Shown in pieces: positions 22,940 to 34,321 of a stretch of DNA of 64,000 nt (positions are counted from its first letter, which is position 1; the number at the start of each line of letters is the position of its first letter). This stretch comes from Micrasema longulum. Its lineage: Eukaryota; Arthropoda; Insecta; Trichoptera; Brachycentridae. Where the stretch lies: NCBI GenBank assembly GCA_022494885.1, contig JAGVSM010005039.1:16786-80785 (forward strand), written 5' to 3'. The position numbers and the translations under genes were made by a program. Under the pieces are notes generated by a model. It made no database searches and was not told the origin of the DNA. It worked only from the letters and a program-made list of their open reading frames with translations.

Positions 22940-23000
22940 TCTCACACACACACAAACACACCCTATTTCTTACTCTTTCTCTCCCTCATACACACACACC
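22940..23000 (+). repeat. (CA)n / CT-rich microsatellite
   Basis: CTCACACACACACA and CATACACACACACC tracts with a CTTTCTCTCCCTC run between. Confidence 0.8.
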
Positions 23001-23690
23001 TTGGTTTGACGGTTTTCACATACCAAGTTACAAATTTAGGCTCTAATTGGTATACAACTTACTAAAATGACATTTTATACCTAAGAATTATTCTCTCAAC
23101 CAGTTGTTTTGAAAAGTTTGTTTTGTTGTGTTTGCCTTTATAAAAATATATAAAATAAAATATATATAAGAGGAAAGTTTAAAGTGAAATTATAAGTTGT
23201 TATTTATTTGTAGAACTGTCTGAATAAAACATAGCATTATGTTAACTCCCTGGGGGGTTAAAGCAATCTGTATACGAACTGTTTCATAAAGATACGATAG
23301 TAGTTGCTATGTTAATAGAAATTAATTTGAACTGTTTAGTTTAAGAATGTTGTTTATAGTCAAATATATGAATCTGCTTCTTTTAAACGAGAACCCGATA
23401 ATGGTAAAGAACAAGGAGCCAACTTTTATATATTTGATCCCGAGTCCGCGACATAATTCAATTAATCTGAAACACAATGTACCTATTTATTTGAGAGAAA
23501 ATGATTTTTTGTCGAAAAACATTTATGTGCCTTTTCGCGAGACAAGAAATTTAAATTAATTAGATAGATTATATGATTCCGCAGTTAAGGAAGCCAAAAG
23601 AGAACAAAACTATTTAAAAAGTTGAAAAAACAGAAACTTATTCAATTTAGATCTTTTAAAAAAAACCTTTTTCAACTAATGTTTTGATTC
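23001..23690. other. Unassigned AT-rich DNA
   Basis: The frame 23347-23559 (70 codons) has a protein-like mix, but no domain was recognised and no splice or promoter context was found. Confidence 0.35.
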
Positions 23691-23694
23691 CAGA

Positions 23695-23990
23695 GATGGC
23701 GATCTTTCATCTGTACTAAGGGACGAGGCAACGAGCGGCAAACAGAGCATTCCGTTTCCCGACTTTTTTGTTGAAAATAAACTGCCAAACTTCTCCAGAC
23801 CCTCCCCTTCCACTTTCCCTCCCCGAGCTGTTCTCTGCTTAAGGATCCCGTTGCTTAGTTAAATTAATACACTCCCTCGAATACACTTCCCTCACTCCTC
23901 CCGCCTCACGCCGCCTCCGCAAGCGCCGGACTGCGCCCGAGGCTCCCATACACGAGGCTCTCGGTAGAACAGTACCTACTAGAGGGACGA
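23695..23990. other. GC-rich block
   Basis: A pyrimidine-rich, CpG-containing block (CCGCCTCACGCCGCCTCCGC near 23900) in AT-rich surroundings. It could be regulatory. No frame or splice signal supports a gene. Confidence 0.3.
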
Positions 23991-24254
23991 ATTGTCACCT
24001 CACAAAAACGTCTTTGTTGGTCCGAAGAAGTACGTATGTCCGACTGTACGCGAACTAAATTTTTTAACAAAAAAGGGGTTAACAATTCGCATTAACCGAA
24101 CAAAAAAGTGGTCTAAAAATACTATTGATACAAAAATTATTTCAAAATTAAAATGTTTGATTGCTAACTAATATTAAAAGTAAAAGCAAAATCTGTCCGT
24201 TGCTTGATGAAATCTGTTATTTTTTAATCGATTGCTCGAAAAAACAACATCAAT

Positions 24255-24520
24255 TTAAATCAGTTCAACCATTGAAGGAGTTACTGAGATATTAATGGAA
24301 AAAAAAATATATTAGTTCTACACATATACATGAAAACATATCCTTTATATGGGAAGCAAACTTAGAAATCTCCATTGAAGGGTTATTGAGATATTTGCGA
24401 AAAACGTTGTTATTTGTTCTACCATACACATGACAACATATGAAGGTTTAAGAAGCAGATTTAGAAACAAATCTATATTTAAGGAGTTACTGAGATATTT
24501 GCGAAAAACTCTGAAGAACT
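24255..24520 (+). repeat. About 105-bp tandem repeat, 3 degenerate units
   Basis: GAAGGAGTTACTGAGATATT (about 24274), GAAGGGTTATTGAGATATTT (about 24377) and AAGGAGTTACTGAGATATTT (24481) recur at about 103-105 bp, with a shared ACACAT..CATGA(C/A)AACATAT segment between units 1-2 and 2-3 and TTGCGAAAAAC after units 2 and 3. Confidence 0.8.
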
Positions 24521-26080
24521 AATTTTAAGATCTCTAATTACGCTTTACAAACTCAATGGAAAATGCTAAGTTTGCGGTTTCAAGAAGTATAGTTGATTTA
24601 TGTTTCTGCAAGATTTAAAGAGGGTTTTAAATTACGCTATTATTTAGGTAAGTAAGTTTCTACGGATGTTTATTTTGTCATTAATAACAAATTTTTCGTT
24701 TTTGGTGGAGATTTCTAAGTTTGCTTTCTATACCCTCATACCTCAGACGCCAGTTAATGTTTACGAACTTTTTTGTCCATATGAAATTCGGGTGCTAAAT
24801 TTAGTATTCATTTTATCAATTTTATTCACCAAATTTTCGGTTGGTTCAAATCATTGTAATGATTTCTTTCTTCTGCCCGGGATTTATTTTAATACAATCT
24901 TTTCATTTACACTAATAGATCTATTATTTTTCTTTATACATTTATTTTCTATGGTTCACTCGCTTGGGAATGCAGAATGCAATATATATCACGTACATAT
25001 TATAAAGGTTATAAAATACTTTACATAAGATTAATCGGACAATTTCATTTTTCTCTCCTAGCATAAAATGTCCAAAGTACTCTGGCTATTATTTAACAAT
25101 GTTTTTTGTTTTTTTTTCCACACCAGGATTTTTTTTAATGCGGAGAGCTTCTTCAGCAGTAAGGGATGCATTTTCTTATACCATATGTCTCATTATCTAT
25201 ATTTGACAGTTTCCGGTACGATTTATTTCTTCTGGATATTTTCTCGTGCGTGTCTTAAATATTATATTCACCTCCATTAATTTAAACATACAAATAATTG
25301 AAAATAATTATATTTTAAAAATATTAATATAAATTCTTAAATTGTATTCTATTAAGACGACGCCATGCATTGTATACTTTGATAAAGTGTAGATTTAGTA
25401 GGTACTAATAGTAGGTTTAGGTAGTAAAAGCGTTAAATTATAAATATGATTATAAATTTAACCACTAACAAGTACCTAGCTAAGTACACCTTGTAGCGGC
25501 AACGCCAACGTAGCGGTGCGCGGTGCGCGGTGCGCGGTGGCGCCCAACTCGTTCTCAGTTTCCAGTTCCTAGGGATTTTACTCACCTTGACTCTTCGGGA
25601 ACGTTTTCCCGGAGTTAAACTCCGAAGAAATATTTCATTGCGGAACAGCTTACGCTTTTATTTTGTTATTTTTTAGCAAATGAATTTCAGTTAATTTTTT
25701 GTAGCCGAATTTATCTTTAAAGGAAGGCATAGGTACGACGATATCTTTAAAAAACTTTCTTCGTTTTCGAGCCCATTTCCCCTGAAAACTTTCGAACGCA
25801 CCCCAAATTCGCGGGAAAAATAAAATGGCAAGTCCAGAGCGATGCTTCATTTTAAAACCTAATTACAGGCGAAGTTTGTGTTTGCGGCGGCACTAAAACT
25901 TCGCAAATTAATTTTCGTAAGCAACAGCGCATTAAGGAAATTTCTAAATTACTACGTCACCGCTAGCAGTCGGAGCGGAGATAAAAAGTGGACTCGCGAT
26001 ACATTAAGGAGGGCATTACGCTGATCAATTATTCCTTGTGTTATTCTACATACGGCGAACATGCGAGTGCCTTCACAATG
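24521..26080. other. AT-rich DNA with a GGTGCGC repeat
   Basis: No gene supported. 24666-25028 is a 120-codon frame rich in Phe, Leu and Ile, as expected from T-rich DNA, without a protein family. At 25514-25540 a CGGTGCGCGGTGCGCGGTGC microsatellite sits in a GC-rich patch. Confidence 0.35.
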
Positions 26081-26175
26081 TACCGGCAATACGACATCAC
26101 AAGGCCGTGTCCCCGCCGCCCCGCTGCCCCGCTCCGCCGCGCCGCGCGCCCCTGTCCGGGTAAGTAGCGCCTCCG
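26080..26175. other. Short very GC-rich patch
   Basis: CCCCGCCGCCCCGCTGCCCC followed by CGCTCCGCCGCGCCGC and GGTAAGTAG at 26159-26167, a donor-like word. A first exon is possible, but there is no other evidence. Confidence 0.25.
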
Positions 26176-26925
26176 TGATATATGAAAATGCACGTTATTC
26201 TCATACACAAACCATATTGCTTACTTTATGATCTGCCTATGTACAATAATTTACGAGCAACAAGTAAATATTTAAAATACATTTGGGAGCTGAACCCACA
26301 TAATATTACGTACGATAACTTATACACGAAATGCTCGTACTTTCGCACTGAATAAATATGCTAGTATTTGGCCCATTAAAAGTTTCCGAAAATTCTTCTC
26401 AATATAAATATACATTCCCAAAAATGTAAAGTTCGGAACAAAATGCGCAACGACAATTTATCGAATAACTTATAAAAATATATGGTAAAAATAATCAACA
26501 CTTATTCGATGTTATATAAATGATTCGAAATGAAAAAGAGTTAGCTGGAAGATTTCAAAAAAATTTAGTGCCGCCTTCGAGAAAATTCTTTTGTTTTATT
26601 TAGATTATCTTATTTTTATTATGATTTTTAAGGATATTTTAAATCCGTTTTTCTACTTTTAATCTAGTTTTAGTTGTTCAATAAAGATTGTCGGTTGTTT
26701 ATTTTTTTATTGGTTGAATTTCTTATTTTCTCAATATTATTATTATGCATGTTGAATGTTTCCTTGCAAATTAAATATTATGGCGCTGAATTAATATTTT
26801 TCTGTTTAACATATTTTTCTTTAAAACCCGTAGGTACATTTGTGATTATCTTGACCAAAAACACGTAGAAAGTGTATAGAAATATATGCATTTTTTAACC
26901 ATTATTTTATTTATATTTTGTTTAT
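26176..26925. other. AT-rich DNA, no gene seen
   Basis: The frame 26674-26868 is compositional. Confidence 0.4.
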
Positions 26926-26929
26926 TTAT

Positions 26930-27225
26930 AAAAACAACAACAATACAAAAATATATGTAACATTGAAAAAAAAATACAAAATAAGGCCAAATAAGTTTTC
27001 CACATAAATACAATTATAAAAATCCACTTCAGTTAGATATTAATATCGAAGTGCATGTGTGCGAGTTTTCGTGTGTGAGGATGCGTGGTTAAGGGAGTGG
27101 AGTGCGGTTTTGGTAGGTATGTGAATATGTGTGTGAGTGTATATGGGTGTGAGGGTGGGTTTATGGACAGGGTGGGTGTGTGTTTGATACGAGTGAATAG
27201 AAACATCTTAAATTTATAATGCAAA
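26930..27225 (-). repeat. Probable LINE 3' UTR with GT-rich tract
   Basis: A/T-rich start (TTATTTATAAAAACAACAAC at about 26921) followed by a GTGTG/GGGTG-rich run (27050-27190). The same arrangement occurs at 47.85-48.06 kb next to a LINE C-terminus on the minus strand, so this is probably a 5'-truncated tail of a related LINE. The minus frame 27033-27224 is its by-product. Confidence 0.4.
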
Positions 27226-27239
27226 AACCATTTTTTTAT

Positions 27240-27480
27240 AAAGAAACATAGTTTTATGCAAATGCTTGCAAATTGGCTGGATTTTCATTTGGACAAACTC
27301 AAAACATTATTGAATTAATTACTTAGTAAAAGTATAAAAAAATCGGAAAATTGTTTTCAGGCGTTGCCTAGTGGGTAAATTGGTTCAGCCGGATGAATCT
27401 CATCCACATAAGGATTTCAGCTCTTTTACTTCTCAAAAGTCAACAGGTGGAAAAAATAAGGAAATGTGGATGAAACTTAA
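27240..27480. repeat. Mosaic foldback repeat family, rearranged copy
   Basis: Contains module 1 (AAATGCTTGCAAATTGGCTG) running directly into its own inverse (TTTGGACAAACTCAAAACAT, TATTGAAT), then module 4 inverted (TTTTCAGGCGTTGCCTAGTG, GATGAATCTCATCCACAT). In the copy at 35.94-36.31 kb modules 1 and 4 are about 280 bp apart and in direct order. Confidence 0.7.
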
Positions 27481-27775
27481 CTTTTGCTTTTAAAATCGAG
27501 TGTGAAAGTGCATGGAAGTATAATGAATCAAATCAACATCAAAAACGTTGTCTACCATTCAAATTACGCTTAGTGATACATTTACGAATAAAATGAAATT
27601 TCTTTTAAAATATGCAATTCTAATCTACACCTTAACACAAAATTCCTTCAACAGGTCATACACCATGTAAATGCCTGGAGTTCTATTTCATTTTCTGTAA
27701 ATCGTTATTTATTTCTGCTGGTATACGTAATCGAAATACCTTTATTTGTAATTCAACTCTTCAAATTAAAATTTA
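27481..27775. other. AT-rich spacer
   Basis: No gene seen. Confidence 0.4.
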
Positions 27776-27855
27776 TTTCAACAGAGAGGGAAAACATTTT
27801 TGAAAAGGTACATAATTGGACATTTTTGGACATAATCAAACATTGTTGAATCACT
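27776..27855 (+). repeat. Mosaic foldback repeat family, module 2
   Basis: TTCAACAGAGAGGGAAAACA then TTTTTGAAAAGG, followed by ATAATCAAACATTGTTGAAT. This is the CAACAGAGAGGGAAAACAT core shared with 35.94, 39.8, 57.3 and 58.9 kb. Confidence 0.6.
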
Positions 27856-27857
27856 TC

Positions 27858-27965
27858 TTTTTTTTCTTTTTTTTATTTCAAAATACAAAAATGTACAAAA
27901 ACACAATTGTATTCCCATGAGTTAGCAAACTCATTCTGGGATTGATACAATTAAAGATTATCAGA
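27858..27965 (-). repeat. Short LINE 3' tail
   Basis: On the minus strand: AATTGTATCAATCCCAGAAT, GAGTTTGCTAACTCATGGGA, then TGAAATAAAAAAAAAG. It looks like the last 100 bp of a Jockey-type 3' UTR with poly(A), a strongly 5'-truncated insertion. Confidence 0.5.
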
Positions 27966-28014
27966 TAAAAATAAAAATACATTTGGTTGTAAATTAATAT
28001 TTTTCGCCAGCTTT

Positions 28015-28400
28015 ACATGTTCCGTTCCATACCGTGCGACGGCGGCAGCATAGCGCTACTGTGGACACTATTGTACCGTAATGAAGGTAGGAAGTACACT
28101 GTGGGGGGGACGGGATGTGTTGTGAACATGCATAATATACAGCCCGCACGCTGGACACTACACTGGGGCGGCGCGGTCGATACTGTCCGTGTCTGACCCA
28201 CTGAATTAGTGCGGACAATAATAGCCCGAAGTTTGGTAGCATATTTGATGATGTGTGCTAACCGGCCCCCGCCCCCGCCCTTGCCACCGCCCGATACATC
28301 GCAAAACAGAGGCCGGCATGGCCGCCACACCCACCCTCGCTCCCGCACGGCCTACAATAACAGTCTGTCTGCTCGCTAGATAACACCGCGTGACTTACTA
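28015..28400. other. GC-rich block, no recognised gene
   Basis: Overlapping minus frames (27994-28242, 28013-28348) exist because stops are rare in GC-rich DNA. No domain. The CCCCCGCCCCCGCCC run at 28264 could be an Sp1-like element. Confidence 0.3.
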
Positions 28401-28619
28401 CCGAGTCCGGCTTTGTGTATGCTCATGAGTTCATGTATCGCACTCTGCGTTCATGTCTCGTTATACGCGTAGGATTATTTTAATTAAAATATGATGCCAT
28501 AATACCATCTACAAACTTTCTGGAATGGTATTTTTTCAAAATCGAGACATAAGTTGGACATACCTAGAGTATGGTCTACAAAAAATGCGTGAAATTTTCA
28601 AATAAATCATAACTGTCAA

Positions 28620-29095
28620 CAAACAGAACAAATAGTTCATAACTGACCTAATATTACTTTATAAAGTGATAAATTCATTAATTAACTGTCCTGATTTGCT
28701 GGAGTTGGTGTGTTTCCGTGTACCTGGTCGACATACCCGCCACAGATCTTTTTTTCATTCAACAAGTTCAAGGACCAACTATCACATGCACTAGCCTATT
28801 CCCAGGCCCCACAGATATGGAAATCAGTATGAGGACAAGGCTGATATTATTTGTTCTGGACTTAATAGTTTTAAAACGAGTCTGATTTCTTTTTTTCTCT
28901 CGCAATATTATTTTTAAACTTTTCTTTATATTTAAAAATGTTTTTCCTTTTTTTTTTTTTTTCATATTTATGTATTAATTTCGTTAATAATTTTTGTTGC
29001 TTATACTTATTTACCTACTTGTTACTATTGTTATAGTTATTCAATTTTATAATTTTTTGCTATGTCAATTTATACCGTTTATGTAAAAATAAATA
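28620..29095 (+). mobile_element. Jockey-like LINE, 5'-truncated 3' end
   Basis: Close copy of the 3' end of the minus-strand LINE at 36.3-39.8 kb, here on the plus strand. Shared words include AACTGACCTAATATTACTTT, TTGCTGGAGTTGGTGTGTTT, CCGTGTACCTGGTCGACATA and ACGAGTCTGATTTCTTTTTT. It covers the last RT ORF codons and the 3' UTR, and ends at about 29093 in ACCGTTTATGTAAAAATAAA. The pair shows the family was active at this locus more than once. Confidence 0.85.
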
Positions 29096-29985
29096 AGTGA
29101 AGAATGCTATTTTACCAATAAGATTTATGATTATTAATATATCATTTATTGTTTGTATGTGGTTACGCGTGAATGTTTGCTGCCATTTATATATTTTGGT
29201 TGTCGGCTTTTCCTTGAGAAGTAGGAACCTGAGTAGCCTGACAGTACTTACCGCATTGCAACAATTCACAAATTCCATATTCAAATAAAACTGACAGCTG
29301 TATTTTTTCTTAAACAAATGAAGTCTTCTTTGATCCGCATGAAAAACTAACAACAAATAATATTCGTACCGCTATCTTGCCATATAAAGTTACCGCTAAA
29401 GTGTCAGCATCATTATCACCACCGCATCCAATATCCAAAAATACTGATGCACAAAGCAGAATAAGAAAAAACTTAAGGGAGAACACTTTAACACAGGTGA
29501 GTCGATTTCCATTGTATTTTAAGTGGCAGTAAACGTTCTTAATAACGTGTGTGTTGGCTGACCTTGTTGGACCATCTGAAATCTGTTAATGCACTCTCTA
29601 AGCTATCGATTAATTTACTTTTACGCCTGTCTCGCGCGTCACCATTATGTGAATATAATATTTCTGAAAAAAAAAGAATCGGGAGAAAAAATTCACGTAA
29701 ATAAAATAACGATATCTCCCAAACGTCTATGTTAAATGCATTTACCAGTCTGATTCAATTGTCATTAAAACTGTAAAATGCCAAAACTTTTATACGGGCG
29801 CAAATATTGGCACTTCACCGAAGTTCAAAACACCAAACTTCTGAGTTTTGAGAGTAAATGCTTGAAAAAATATTGGGTATACGGTGGTTCGATTTTACAA
29901 CTAACATCGAAGGCCAAAAACGGACGCGGCAGCCTCGTATAACGAACGTCTTGAGTATGCGGTGATCCTGGCTTCGACATGTCCC
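29096..29985. other. AT-rich DNA, no gene seen
   Basis: Overlapping frames on both strands at 29060-29356 have no recognisable domain. A GC-richer stretch (29920-29995) leads into the RT tail that follows. Confidence 0.35.
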
Positions 29986-30029
29986 GCGCGCGCCTCAGGA
30001 GAACCTAAACCCTAGTTGCCTCTTTTTTA

Positions 30030-30220
30030 AACCTGCAGGCTCACACCGCCCTGGAAGACCGTCGATGACGATCTTCCGACTTTATTCGGCCGAACTAAGG
30101 GGCGTTGGATTGACGCGGAAGAAGGCGAAAATGCTGGCTGGCGTTAGGGTTTCCCGGGGGCAAATGCTGACGTCCACGTGCTTCACTTAAGAGTGGACGT
30201 GGAAATAAAGAAGAAAATTT
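30030..30220 (+). pseudogene. LINE RT C-terminal tail and 3' hairpin end (tail family, copy 1)
   Basis: The plus strand reads PPWKTVDDDLPTLFGRTKGR, then WIDAEEGENAGWR and a stop (about 30150). It matches the GRP.. W.DD...........W...A...E.W endings of insect RT ORFs. Downstream, CGTCCAC-GTGCTTCACTTAAGA-GTGGACG (30171-30200) forms a 7-bp hairpin, followed by AAATAAAGAAGAAAA. The same layout recurs at 40.6 and 48.8 kb. Confidence 0.6.
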
Positions 30221-30840
30221 TATTGTCATATCCAATAGAATGTTTGATTAACCAAAATATTATTTTAGCTAGAAATGGAAATAATATGTAGGTACATTTC
30301 GAAAACGTACGCATATTTAAAAAAAAAATATTTTTTTTATTTCTTTTTGTATTATAAAAGCTTTAAATATATTTTATTAGATAAAATAGTAATATTTATA
30401 GCTTGATTAGTTATTTAAAAATAAAAACCGTGAATTTCGGATTAATTCATTTTAAATTTTACAGGTTTTTTTCTTTCCATTGTTATTTTTAAACTGTCTT
30501 TTTAGAGAAATAGTTTTGATGATTTATTTTATATTTTAGACTAGCGAATCCTACAGACATTGTACTGCGTGAACGTCGGCTTGCCTGCTATTAGCTGGTT
30601 GAACAAACGTTTTTTCGTAAATAAGGACACACGTTATTTATTTTTGCCTTTTTTGAGCAATTTATATATTCGTATTTTTACATTTTGTGTATGTGCTTAT
30701 CATTTTTGTTATGTATTTATATACTTATGTACCTTTTTTTCATATAAATGTTTAATATATGTTAAAGGAAATTTATACCATATATGTAGAAATAAATAAA
30801 ACAACTTTTTTTTTAACAATTTTTTTTTATTTATTTATAT
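30221..30840. other. AT-rich DNA, no gene seen
   Basis: The frame 30560-30799 is rich in Phe, Tyr and Cys from T-rich composition; no family recognised. Confidence 0.4.
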
Positions 30841-30844
30841 TTTT

Positions 30845-30887
30845 TACCGACCTGTTTTAAAGCAAACAAGCGTCTTCGTCAAGGTTA
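30845..30887 (-). ncRNA. Degenerate hammerhead-like motif
   Basis: On the minus strand: TTAACC, TTGACGA, extra A, GACGC-TTGTTT-GCTTT, AAAA, CAGGTC, GGTAA. Word by word it parallels the 13.8-kb motif (CTGACGA, extra A, helix II, GAAA, short helix III). But the core C3 and G12 are changed and helix II pairs only partly, so it should be inactive. A TTTATTTATTTAT run lies beside it. Confidence 0.25.
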
Positions 30888-30889
30888 AC

Positions 30890-32024
30890 GTAACTAATGA
30901 ATTCTTTCCTATTTCTAAATGTTCGTTTCAAAAGCTTTCGCTAGGTTCTAAAAAAAGCCAATCATTTTTTCCTTTTAGCTAGATGTTTATTTGTTGTCTC
31001 AATTAATTAAGCAATTGCATTTTCATAGCTCATGCCTTTCCGAAATCAGTGTTGATCTTTTGAGAGTAAATACATTAATTTTTTTGTTGTATTAAATTTC
31101 AGTTTAACATTTTTTTTTCAATTATTCTAGAAATGGTTTAAAAAAAATAGCCCTATAGTTGTAATTATGTTTTTTTGTCACCACTTTTATAAATTGGTAT
31201 ATCCATCGATTCTTTAAAAATATATTCTTACACATGTGATTTAACATATTATATCTGAAGAAAAGGAAATATTTATGTATGAAAAAACCATAGGTGTCAT
31301 ATATTGTAACGAGCATAAAATGCTGAGAGCCACAGACAATAATCACGCGACCAATCTTTGAATTTTTTCAATGCCAAATATGTGTCTAAAACCGCGACGC
31401 TTCTAAGCCTTCTTTTTCGTGTCAAACATGTAAGCGACGGATCGCTGGCTCTTGACTATTTTTATATGGGGCTACCTTGGTGTGAGTATTTGAATTATTC
31501 TTATTTTATGCTGATCCACGGTCTCTAGAGTTCACATTTATCTAGGATTGTAATTTACAGAACCCCTTTTTTCTACCTATTTATATTTATTTGATATTTC
31601 ATATACGTTTTATATGACATACGATTGTCACACAAATTACACGTGGGAAATATGATGAAGTCAATTTTAGGTGCTACGTAGATGAATGTCTCTCTTAATT
31701 TTAAATAATATGGCACCGCATTGAGAGAAGAAACTATTGGATCGCGGAACTGTCTCGGAAATCTCCTGAGGTCATAGCGTGGTGTTTGATACCCGATCAG
31801 TAGACCACATTTTAGCATTATTGATGAAGCGGATCCAGATGAAACCCATGCTTTCCAAACCCCATCTTCTACGGATCTCTATGCTGTTCTGATTGACACC
31901 CGGTCTTGTTCGGATAATTTAATGTTGAATCTGCTAATCCACAATATTAAATCTTCATCGATCAGCTAAGAAACATTACATTTACAACTCAGAAGAATTG
32001 CATCCAAAATAGTTTTTTTTTTAC
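30890..32024. other. Unassigned AT-rich DNA
   Basis: The minus frame 31573-31818 contains CNLCDNR and sits in protein-like sequence that continues upstream in other frames. It may be a decayed retroelement C-terminus, but no family could be fixed. Confidence 0.3.
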
Positions 32025-32026
32025 TA

Positions 32027-32052
32027 CCGTAAAACGGGGTTAAATTGCACCA
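32027..32052 (+). repeat. Left terminal inverted repeat
   Basis: CCGTAAAACGGGGTTAAATT then GCACCA; pairs with 34811-34836, with one mismatch in the inner part. Confidence 0.9.
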
Positions 32053-32514
32053 TCAAGGGTAACATTGCATCAAAAAAAAAAGTTTGTAGAGACACCTGTT
32101 GTCATTGCTACTAACTTTAACTGATTGTTTCTCCAAATATTCAATGGATGACACTTTTCACTCTTACCTAAGGTTATTTTCCATTCAATATTGTACTTTA
32201 GTACTGAGTGATCAGCGGTCTGGGTAGGTTGTGCAGTTTTTATGAATGATTTCTATAGGTAATTCTTATCACATCTTCAACAGTGTATATCATTCTAAGG
32301 TGAGTAAAGTGATTTCGTATGTTGAGTTTTGTCATGTATTTGATAATACCAGTATTTCTTACTAAATTTATCAAAAAATATTTTTACTGATTTATTTTTT
32401 GAAGTCATCTCATTTTCAACGAATTGGGGGTTAGATTGCATCAGATGCAAAGTTACCCCATTTCTTATTTTTTCAAGGTAAACTTTACATATTTGAGTTA
32501 TTTATTTAAAAAAA

Positions 32515-33600
32515 ATGTTTTTAGTTATGGGCAGAGTATATAAAAGAAAGGTTGGAAGTAAGCGATATGCAGATTACTCACCGGAACAGCTTCAGGCATG
32601 CTTTAATTCAATACAAAATGGAGATCTATCATGGAGAAATGCTTCTGTCAAGTATGCAATTCCTTACATAACCATTGCTAATAAATTGAAAACAAAACAT
32701 ACAAACAAGACGGAGAAAAAACCAGTATTCACGAGTACTGAAGAATCAAAATTTGCTTCCTTTATCGACGTAATGAGTAAATATGGGTTCCCTTTGACCA
32801 AACATGATATACGCCATGTAATAAATTCTTATCTTCAGATCACTAATCGAAAAGTCAATGAATTTAAGAATAACATGCCTGGTATTGACTGGGTAAATTC
32901 ATTTTTGAAAAGACAGCCACATCTTACTGAAAAGTTTGCGGCTAATATTAAACGTAGTCGAGCTGCAATTGATGCGGACACTTTAGGAGAATATATAGAC
33001 AACCTTTAACAGGTTGTGCAATGTGTGCCACCAGAGAACATATTTAACTTTGATGAAACAAACCTGACTGATGATCCTGGTCTGAAAAAAGTTGTTGTTC
33101 GACGTGGTATGAAATATCCTGAAAATATTCGTAATTTCTCCAAAAGCAGCACATCACTTATGATCTGTGGAAGTGCTGCTGGACAAATGTTGCCGCCATT
33201 CGTGGTTTATGAATCAGCTCACTTATGGACGACATAGACAGAAGGTGAGCCTGAAGGGTGTCGGTATCATCATTCAACCTCGGGATGGTTTGAAGCAGCA
33301 ACATTCTATGATTGGTTTGAAAGCGTTCTTCTGGTGAACTTAAAAAAATTGGATGGAAAAGTAGTTCTGATTGGGGATAATTTATCGACGCATTTGTCTT
33401 TACCTATTTTGGAGAAGTGTCGTGAAGAAAACATATACTTTGTGTGTCTTCCTCCAAATAGTACACACTTGACTCAACCACTGGATGTAGCTTTATTCCG
33501 TCCACTGAAGATTGCTTGGCGAAATGTGCTTTCAAATTGGAAGGAAACACCTGAAGGTTTGAAAAATGCTGTATTGCCAAAATAACAATTCCCAGCGTTA
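32515..33600 (+). pseudogene. Pogo-like transposase: HTH domains and DDE core
   Basis: Reading frame 1 from ATG 32515 (a second ATG, 32527, gives MGRVYKRK). Residues about 17-60 form a psq-type helix-turn-helix (YSPEQLQACFNSIQNG, SWRNASVKYAIPYITIANKL). About 75-160 is a CENP-B-type second DNA-binding domain (TSTEESKFASFIDVMSKYGF). The DDE nuclease follows: FDETN (Asp at 33052-33054), LIGDNLSTH (Asp at 33376-33378) and HLTQPLDVALFRPLK (Asp at 33484-33486), so all three acidic residues survive. In-frame stops at 33007 (TAA), 33235 (TAG) and 33583 (TAA) interrupt it. The protein would bind the end repeats and cut and paste the element. No introns are needed. Confidence 0.88.
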
Positions 33601-34321
33601 TTGAAACAGACACTCGCCACTATACAGCCAAACCTCAAAAAAAAAAAAAAGTGGCTTTGAAAAGTGTGGAATTTTTCCATGTTCAGTAGAGCCACTCCTT
33701 GATCGTATCTCTCAAAGGAACGTCTGTGAAAATGCTGTTAATTCAGCATTTTAAAATGTTCTTAAAGCAACTAGAGAAGAATCTGTAGGTACAAGCAAAA
33801 CCATCAGGCGAAAGAAAATCAATGTTGCAGCAGGAAAAAGTATTGCCCATGAAGAATTATTTCATGCACCGGAAACCACAACAGTCTTTATTCGTCAGCG
33901 AATGCAAGGCAAAGAAACTGGCACAAGTGATGAAGAAATAGCAGGTGAAATGATTTTACAAGACTCCTCAGATGATGATTGCGAAACATATCGTGCTCTA
34001 ATCCTGACCGAGAAAGAATCTGATAAGGAAAACAATCAACAGTTATCCCAAAAGAATAACTTCAAGCCAATTAATCGGCAAATCGGCTCATTTGTAGTAT
34101 TTATCTATGAAAATGAGCTTTACCCTGGCGTGATTGAGGGCTTTAATGACGATGGAGCAACAATCAGCGCAATGACCAAGTCATTGAAAGCATGGAAGTG
34201 GCCAAATATCAAAGATGAACTATTTTATGAATGGGTTGATATTATTGGAGGCATAAATCCTCCTCAGAGGGTATCAAAGCGTGAATTTTTTACGATCCCA
34301 GAGCTAAGTGTTTTTTATTGA
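33601..34321 (+). pseudogene. Pogo-like transposase C-terminus with extra SH3/chromo-like domain
   Basis: Frame 2, joined to the DDE part by a shift in the A run 33637-33650. It begins SGFEKCGIFPCSVEPLLDRI, which continues the family, with a TAA at 33752-33754, then a Ser/Asp-rich acidic linker (DSSDDDCE). The last 85 or so residues are compact: INRQIGSFVVFIYENELYPG, then a KAWKWPNIKDELFYEWVDII segment. This looks like a small beta-barrel module (SH3/Tudor/chromo-like, by its VG.FVVF.YE...YPG pattern) found at the C-terminus of some insect DDE transposases. Its function is unknown; chromatin targeting is a guess. Confidence 0.7.

Noticed and set aside
24666..25028. 120-codon hydrophobic frame as a membrane protein
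   Set aside because: Phe/Leu/Ile/Ser content follows from T-rich DNA. No family, promoter or splice sites.
27994..28348. Two minus frames as a gene
   Set aside because: They overlap in different frames in a GC-rich block and have no domain.
31573..31818. CxxC-containing minus frame as a zinc-knuckle LINE end
   Set aside because: Only one CxxC and no neighbouring RT motif in the right order; left unassigned.
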